From Symsagittifera roscoffensis (taxonomy: Eukaryota; Xenacoelomorpha; Acoela; Convolutidae): DNA of 64,000 nt. This document shows positions 57,939 to 64,000 of the stretch, piece by piece. A program made the translations under genes and the position numbers. Within the stretch, counting starts at the first letter, position 1, and every line of letters starts with the position of its first letter. The notes beneath the pieces are model-generated. The model worked only from the letters and a program-made list of their open reading frames with translations, searched no databases and was not told the DNA's origin. Location of the stretch: positions 53,420,750 through 53,484,749 of the forward strand of contig NC_087070.1 in assembly GCF_963678635.1 (NCBI RefSeq). Reading direction: 5' to 3'.

Positions 57939-59326
57939 TTATCCATCAAAACCAGCAGTGGAATGATGAAACTCTCAATGGAAAAGTGAAAACTTACTAT
58001 CGAAATTTGCAAAAAACTAAACTCAGATTTCGAATAATTGTGGGATTTGTCGAAAAAACAACCCTTCAAAAAATTTTACATTCGATGTGTTTAAATTGCT
58101 TTCTTTGAAATTGATAATATCCAGTTACTGTTGATGGTTTTATTTGACGAGACCATACGTTTATGAAGAAAAATACTCGTTTGAAAGCGCAATTCTAGTA
58201 TTGAAAATTTATGCTAGTACTGAGATGATGGTGTTAATTGTAAGAAACTTTTAGCTTGCAAGTCATTGCAAGCCAAAAATTTGGGTAAGTTTTGCGAGGA
58301 TTTCCACGGAGTAGATCTCTTACACAGGAGCCAGAGCTAAAGTGATGGAGTCGGATTTTCAAATGACCATTACGAGGCCAAACTGTGCTCTGGATAGGCA
58401 CACAATTTAGTGTGTGTAGGTCTCTGGAATCCAGAAACAAGGCTTTAAACGTTTTAAACATTAACGGAACGATCAAAGAAAAAGAAAGAACAAAGATGCA
58501 TCCTTGTTTTCGGAATCCGCTTTCAATTCACGAAAAACACAGTTTGGCCTGGAGTACGCATCAGGAAAAATGCTGCTAATTTAAGCTCAATATCCCAATT
58601 TTAACGTGTTTGGGGGAAAAAATGAAGAAAACATGCACCGGTTATTGGAAAAAAGATATTTGGAGTAAGAAGCACCAAGGTTATTTGGAAGAAAATATTT
58701 GGAGTAAAATGGTACGTGTTTAAGTATTAAGTGTGATTGAAGCGTTCAAAAATAAAATGATAACAATTCAAAGTTCATGAATCTCCAATTCTTTGTTTCA
58801 GAAACTTTCAGTGAAATTAAATTTAGGGATGCTGGTTGCATGAAACATGAGTGCATGATAAAAAAACGCGCGTGCTCTTTTCCAAACATCTAATAAAAAT
58901 GAACTATACGTAGAAGTCATAATACGCCATTTTCTACCCTTTATAATTGATTTGGGCTAAATTTTCCAAACTGAATATGCCATAACACTCCACATGCTCA
59001 TCTGCACATATAAAGAAAATTTCACGGTCGAGTGATTAAACATCATAGGAGTTCAATCACTGACTCACACGCCAAACTTTTTTCCTTAATAGTATGTTTA
59101 AATTATTTTAAGCTGATCGTGTGTAAACTTTCAGAAAACAGAAAAACTTGAATTTCTTCCCGCTTAATTAGCCTACTGGTGTCTTTGTTATATTTAGGAA
59201 GATGATAATAAATTTTTAAAAAATTGAAACTATCGTCTCAATAAAAACATTGCTTAATTTGTTCAGATTTAAATTAAAGTGTTTTTTTTTACCGAACTGA
59301 GATAATTGGATTAACACGTTTGAATT
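57939..59326. other. Intergenic between MRPS7 and the LIM gene
   Basis: AT-rich; a short two-unit direct repeat (GGTTATTGGAAAAAAGATAT type, about 39 bp) lies at 58637-58715. No gene recognised. Confidence 0.35.
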
Positions 59327-62300
59327 CTACAGCATGTCATCTGCTTCCAAAGTTTTGGCTATGAACATCGGATTTGGCTGCTTTCCGAAAGATTTTTTCC
59401 TTTCGAGAGATTTACCGAATTTTCTGTTCACGGTTCCGATTGGCATTCGGCCGAAAACTTTCTTGAAGCACAAAAGGCAGAAAAGCTCGTCCGTATTATG
59501 ACTCACATAGAAATCTTGGGTACATGTTGAAATCCACGGCTTAGGGCAATCGACCACGCAGCATTTAAAACAACTCAAGTGAATGAATATCTGGCGAGTT
59601 GAATTAAATTGAGTGCCTGGAGTGTCATCGCAAGTCTGATCGGAAGATTCGGTTGACACACTTTCGGCAGTACTGGTTAGTCTGCTGTTTGAATCTTCAT
59701 TTTGTGTAGCTTCAGCCAATGTCGCAGTTTTTCTCTGGTCTGCAACCCAAGTGTCAAAAACCACTGACTGTTCTGTGTCTACAAAATAAAAATGCTTTGA
59801 AAATTTAGTTATTTTATATTTTTTGGAAAAGAATTTTAACACCAGCAAAGAAAAGCAACCTTTAAGTCCCTCCCACATTTAGCTACACGGAAAAAGCCAG
59901 TATTCACAGTATGCAATGAGTTATCCTGGCGGCGTGGAATTGTTAGAAAAAGTCAAGTTAAGGAAAGTTATCACACAGAATGTTTCAATTGGCATGAACA
60001 ACTTTTTTGTTTTGCTTAATTGAAAAAAGTTCAAGCCGTACATGAAACTAACTGCATACAGTGAATACTGACATTTTCAGAACCGTAATCAACTGGTACG
60101 TCATTCATACCAAATACAGATACTTTCCTAGAGAGTGTAGCTCTGTTCACCAGCTCTAAATTGATGTAAAATTTTAGTTGAAACACTCATTGTTCTTGCT
60201 GCTTGCGCTGCAGGTTTTGTCAAGGAAAAGATGAAATTCTTCTCAATAGGAACAAGACTGCTTGTATCAGAGCAAATCTCTGAACGTTCCGACTAGCCAT
60301 AAATTGGTCTCGAATAAATTTTGGTTAATGAAAAGTTGACAAACTGAGCATTGAAATATCTTTTAATGAGCGTTACAATGTAATCTTTAAGTCGGGATTG
60401 TATACTGGTGAGCGCGAACGTTCTGGGACCACGAAGATCCATAGATCGATCCCCCGAGGCAAAAATTTTGAGAATTGGTCCGTATAAAAAAACCAGCCCC
60501 GAGCATATATATATATATTCCTTACTTTCTTGGTAAGTCGGAACAACAAGCATAAATACTCCGTTTTCTTTGAAAGTCTGAACAATAAAGTTCAAATCAT
60601 TTTCACACATGCAAAGTTCAGTTCAAAATGATAGGTGGCCAGTAAATAAGAAGAATGGTCTAAGAGCAGAATGGGTCCAAGAGCAGAAAAATAGAAAAAT
60701 ATCAACTTCTATAAGCTAATCAGGAAAGTAATTATCAGAAATGTTAATAATAGCAAAGCAACGAACTTTTTATGCACAATTTGAGCAATTTTATTAAGAA
60801 TTTTAAAAAAATAATTATCAAAAAACTTAATGAAATTAGTCAATTCATGCATAATTTATTCGTTTTCTTGGTATTTTTTGACAATTCTAATAATTGTTAT
60901 ATCAATTAGCCCGTATAAGCCAATATATGTAAACATTTTTCTGTTTTTCTGCTCTTGGACCCATTTTGCACTTGGACCATTCTGCTTATTGCTCCGCCTC
61001 CAAAATGATCATACTACATTTGGATCAATGTAACATTTGGCTACATTTGAATCAATTATGCTACATTTGCTACATTTGGATCAACTAACGCTACATTTGG
61101 ATCAATTAGGTAGGTTGCATAAGCTCCATTTAGAGTTTTTCTGAGACGAAAAAATTCGCCGCTACGCCGAAATAGAAAAAAAATTTTTTCGATTGAATTA
61201 CACTTGCGAACATTCACATGTTACATTCAATTAAATTGCGGACTTTCCAATTAAACACAAATTCATGTCATCATTCTCTTAATGGCCTACTTTCAAGGCT
61301 GATAAGGAAAATATTTTACTTCAAAATGACTAGAAAATTTTTATAGTCCAAAAGCAAAATCGAATTATATCACTTTTTAGTTAACACGGCGTGTGAGGGG
61401 CGGTTTTCAAAAACAAATCAAACAAAATGTTTTTCTTTGTAAATCTTAGCATTTTTTTTTGAAATGAACATTACTACTTAGACCTCAAAGGCAGTCGGAA
61501 AATTCAGGGCTTTGTCTTGATGCAAGAAGTATTATTTGTGTTTGTACAGACTTCAGTTAGTTCACCCAATATACAACATTTTTTTAATTGAATCAGTATA
61601 TAGATGATAAACTGAGTTTTCCTGGGTGCCATGCTTTGCAAAAAGCCTTAAATTGAAATGTGATATTAAAGAATTAAATATTTTTTCAAGTTAATTTAAA
61701 AAGGTCTAATTTAAGAGTGTTCGAGTTTAAACCGCCTTTCAAGTTTTTTTTGTGCTGTTTGCGTGTTAGATTCTGTCATTTTTTAATTATTTTTTTTTGT
61801 TTCTAGAACTGCTTTTTGGGATTCAAGTGGTTTAAACCAACTGTCTTTTGATATGTTGTTATCAGTGAAAAATGAGGCGGGATACTCGAATTTGTAAAGA
61901 AAAATAACATAAACAAAATTACGCGCCCAGTATGAGAAAGGAGCAGACGAAGCAGTTGCGTGTAGCTTGTATGTTCTCGTAGCAGTCGGAGCAGTACCAC
62001 TTGTTGTCACACGTGAACATTTCCGACGAACTGCCTTCATCCTAAACTCGCACAGTTTCCACCATTTTCAGGAATGTTTGCAAGGTTTTGTATTTGCTCT
62101 GATTATTTAAAAAAAAACAGAAGAATGTACTGATCCAATTGCGCTGCTGATTCTAGGATTTTCGCCAAATAAGCCGGGCTCTAAAATTTGTTTATAAGAC
62201 TGTACAGTTTTTTGGAAAAGGAAATACCTGCTACGTGTTTCAGGCTACCACTGCCTGGGTATTGAAAGAAACAATAATTTCAAAAATTTTCTGAAGTTAT

Positions 62301-62459
62301 CGCTAAATTCAGAAAAGTTTGGTAAAAATCGATTTAATTTACCTCTTCGCTTTCGGACTTTCTCTGATGACAGAATTCGATGTTGGAGCATGTCACACAA
62401 GAAGGGTGATAATAGTTTTGCTCTCCGTCTAAGTAGAGCTCCTTGTCTTTGTCAACCTC
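59327..62459 (-). CDS. LIM-domain protein, partial, at least three exons
   Basis: Three minus-strand exons can be defended. 62459-62343 is bounded by ATTTACAG and GTAAAT, and reads through DGEQNYYHPSCVTCS, the H..C..C middle of a LIM finger. 62041-61923, after GAGTTTAG, reads EMFTCDNKWYCSDCYENIQA and TRNCFVCSF, the end of that finger and the CxxC start of the next; its donor is GC|GTAATT. 59778-59327, after TTTTGTAG, has IHLSCFKC, a long loop and LFCLLCFKKVFG, then a basic C-terminus ending ADDML and a stop. LIM fingers bind partner proteins in cytoskeletal or nuclear complexes. Exons 2 and 3 do not join in phase directly, so a small exon between them or another splice site is missing. The 5' end lies beyond 62459. 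The family member is not identified. Confidence 0.65.
60623..61003. repeat. MITE with inverted ends
   Basis: Left end (about 60640-60690) GAATGGTCTAAGAGCAGAAT then GGGTCCAAGAGCAGAAAAA. The right end (about 60940-61000) is its reverse complement (TTTTTCTGCTCTTGGACCCA, then CACTTGGACCATTCTGCTTA). The interior is AT-rich and non-coding. About 380 bp; it lies in the presumed LIM-gene intron. Confidence 0.75.
61012..61112. repeat. Short tandem repeat CTACATTTGGATCAA
   Basis: About five imperfect units of CTACATTTGGATCAA(T), directly next to the MITE. Confidence 0.8.
61113..61922. other. Presumed LIM-gene intron, remainder
   Basis: AT-rich, no recognisable repeat or exon found. Confidence 0.35.
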
Positions 62460-62830
62460 CTGTAAATAAATTGCGGTGAGTTGTCATAACAATAATCACA
62501 GGTCTTATAGTGGGTAATGATGGTGCCCTAGTCGAGGTGCTTGATTGATGTTTCGACTTTTTCGGCCGAACTTGCAGGTCAGATATATTTCTACTTTCTC
62601 GGCTTTCTCGACCGGAGTTTATTTGAAATTTGTATGTTAGACCCCGCATAGATGTGCTTCGACTTTGTCTTTTGATGGGTATGCTTTGACCGTCTCGATT
62701 TTAGCGTCAACAAAAATTTTTCGACCCAACTCAGGTATGTTTCAACCGGCGTGACTTAAAATGAGCTATGTATTGGTTTTTTGACCTTCCATATACAGCG
62801 CTGATTTAAATTAACCGGACAAAACGCAAT
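62460..62830. other. Upstream LIM-gene flank or intron
   Basis: Contains scattered short repeats of TTCGACTTT / TCTCGGC type (62548-62760), a weak minisatellite. No exon recognised. Confidence 0.35.
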
Positions 62831-62831
62831 A

Positions 62832-63496
62832 AACTTGAATTTTAAAACAAATTTTTCTCAAATTGGGTTGAGTTTAGGTGAAAACTTATGAGGACAAAAC
62901 CTTTTTAAAATTTTGGCAGAACTAATATGGTGTAATTTGTTTTGCGAAACTCGGACCCAAAATTTCAAATTTTAACCCAAAAATGGGTCATTTTGGCTTT
63001 TTTTAGTTAATAAAAATTACGCCAAAAATACCCAGACATAATTATATCAAAGTAAGCCTCTTACGTAGCCCAACAAACTTTAAGAAGGATATATTTTGCA
63101 AAACATTGTGTAAATTAAATTCTTTTTGTTGGATACACAAAAATGTCGTTTTTACCATATAAAATACCAACTTTTTATTTAAAAACAATTTTTAAACGGT
63201 TTGCAATTTTTTTTGGAGAATATACCCTTCTTAGAGTTTGTTGGGCCACGTAAGGGGCTTACTTTGATACAATTATGTCTGTGATCGACTGGGTACTTTT
63301 GGCGTAATTTTTGATTAACTAAAAAAGCCAAAATGACCCATTTTTGGGGAGAAATTCTGAAATTCAGGGTCCGAATTACGCAAAACAAATTACACCATGA
63401 TAATTTTGCTAAAATTTTAAGCAAATTTGTCGTCATAAGTTTTCACCTAAACTCAACCTTTTTTGAGAAAAATGCATTTTAAATTTCAAGTTTAAC
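62832..63496. repeat. Foldback element with about 260-bp inverted arms
   Basis: The left arm begins TAAACTTGAATTTTAAAAC at about 62832 and continues with GGGTTGAGTTTAGGTGAAAA and AATGGGTCATTTTGGC. The right arm is its reverse complement and ends TTAAATTTCAAGTTTA near 63495. A loop of about 80-100 bp (near 63110-63190) remains. Arms are diverged. No coding capacity: a long-hairpin MITE or foldback transposon. Confidence 0.8.
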
Positions 63497-64000
63497 GCCT
63501 TTGAAGCGAGCGAGCAGGCTTACTACAGCTTATTTATGCCTAATCTAAGCCCTGAGATCTTAGTTTTGAGCAATTTTGAGTTTTTAGACGCGGTTTTGAG
63601 AACCTGAAATTCAAAGAAAAAATCAAATTTTTCTGAAAAAAAGTTGAAAAAAAAAACATTTTGAAATTTTTGAAATTTTTTTCATTTGTTTAAGGTAATA
63701 TGTCTACAAAAACTGTTTTCCAACTGATTTAGTTCACTATGATTGTCAAATATGTTTAGATTCTATTTTTCGTTCGGATTTTTTTTATCAAACCACGCAG
63801 AAAAAACTACACTAATTTGAAAAAAAAAAAATTTTTTGTATTTTTGAAGACCATAGTCGGAACATTCTGTCCTAATTGCACAGTAACCGGCTATCCTTGT
63901 TTTGTTTTAAATTTTATCTAGATTTTAAAGTTTGTGCTACAGTTTAGATTCCGAGGTTTTTGTTAAAAACTTCAGTTATTCATGACATAAGCGTTTCATG
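63497..64000. other. AT-rich end of window with a dispersed repeat
   Basis: 63738-63905 matches repeats in ZPR1 introns 3 and 5 (CTATGATTGTCAAATATGTT; AGTCGGAACATTCTGTCCTA; CAGTAACCGGCTATCCTTGT). Nothing else recognised. Confidence 0.5.

Noticed and set aside
60293-60610. Missing LIM exon with CSG motif
   Set aside because: A candidate 52-nt exon with good splice sites (near 60520-60572) does not supply zinc ligands and does not fit both phases.

Overview
This is a eukaryotic, AT-rich and repeat-dense window from an invertebrate animal. Genes are split by introns of 0.2-4 kb packed with transposable-element debris. Five host loci can be supported: the 3' end of TOP3A (3-878, +), a complete NAA40 (9357-10254, +, 2 exons), a complete ZPR1 (38701-48795, +, 7 exons), a complete mitochondrial ribosomal protein gene MRPS7 (49396-57938, +, 3 exons) and part of a LIM-domain gene (about 59327-62459, -). 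All three complete genes have a TTTCAG splice-acceptor sequence 0-10 nt before the ATG, which suggests spliced-leader trans-splicing or 5'UTR introns. Acceptors of this kind, one GC-AG intron, abundant tRNA-derived non-autonomous repeats and a Ty3/gypsy element would suit a large-genome appendicularian tunicate, but this is a weak inference; flatworms, rotifers and other trans-splicing animals are not excluded.

Layout. 1-9.35 kb: TOP3A tail, then decayed repeats, including a 1.1-kb direct repeat (1960-3078 and 7445-8588) flanking a GC-richer block of broken minus-strand coding sequence. 9.36-11.33 kb: NAA40 and a decayed PARP1-like fragment. 11335-18452: a full Ty3/gypsy LTR retrotransposon on the minus strand (254-bp LTRs about 96% identical, PBS, PPT, Gag, protease, RT, RNase H, integrase and an extra C-terminal coding block). 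19.0-20.2 kb: unrecognised minus-strand coding-like exons. 21.6-30.7 kb: two to three tandem copies of a decayed MULE/FLYWCH transposon carrying a 43-44-bp minisatellite. 31-36.5 kb: nested insertions, with a mariner-like transposon inside a 1-kb repeat and a 5'-truncated LINE inside another repeat. 38.7-58 kb: ZPR1 and MRPS7, whose introns are full of two tRNA-related repeat families; a 252-bp solo LTR lies between the two genes. 58-64 kb: the LIM gene, a MITE and a long foldback element.

The most interesting observations are: a 51-bp piece of ZPR1 exon 5 found 2.4 kb upstream joined to a SINE copy, with homology limited to exon piece plus SINE (apparent 5' transduction); a 3' stem-loop tail shared by two otherwise different repeat families; gypsy Gag whose start codon straddles the LTR/PBS junction; a Pol C-terminal block ending in a SUMO-interaction-like motif; and introns at matching positions in the two internal repeats of ZPR1. 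The host genes are unrelated housekeeping genes (DNA topology, N-terminal acetylation, zinc-finger chaperone, mitochondrial translation) and no functional cluster is evident.
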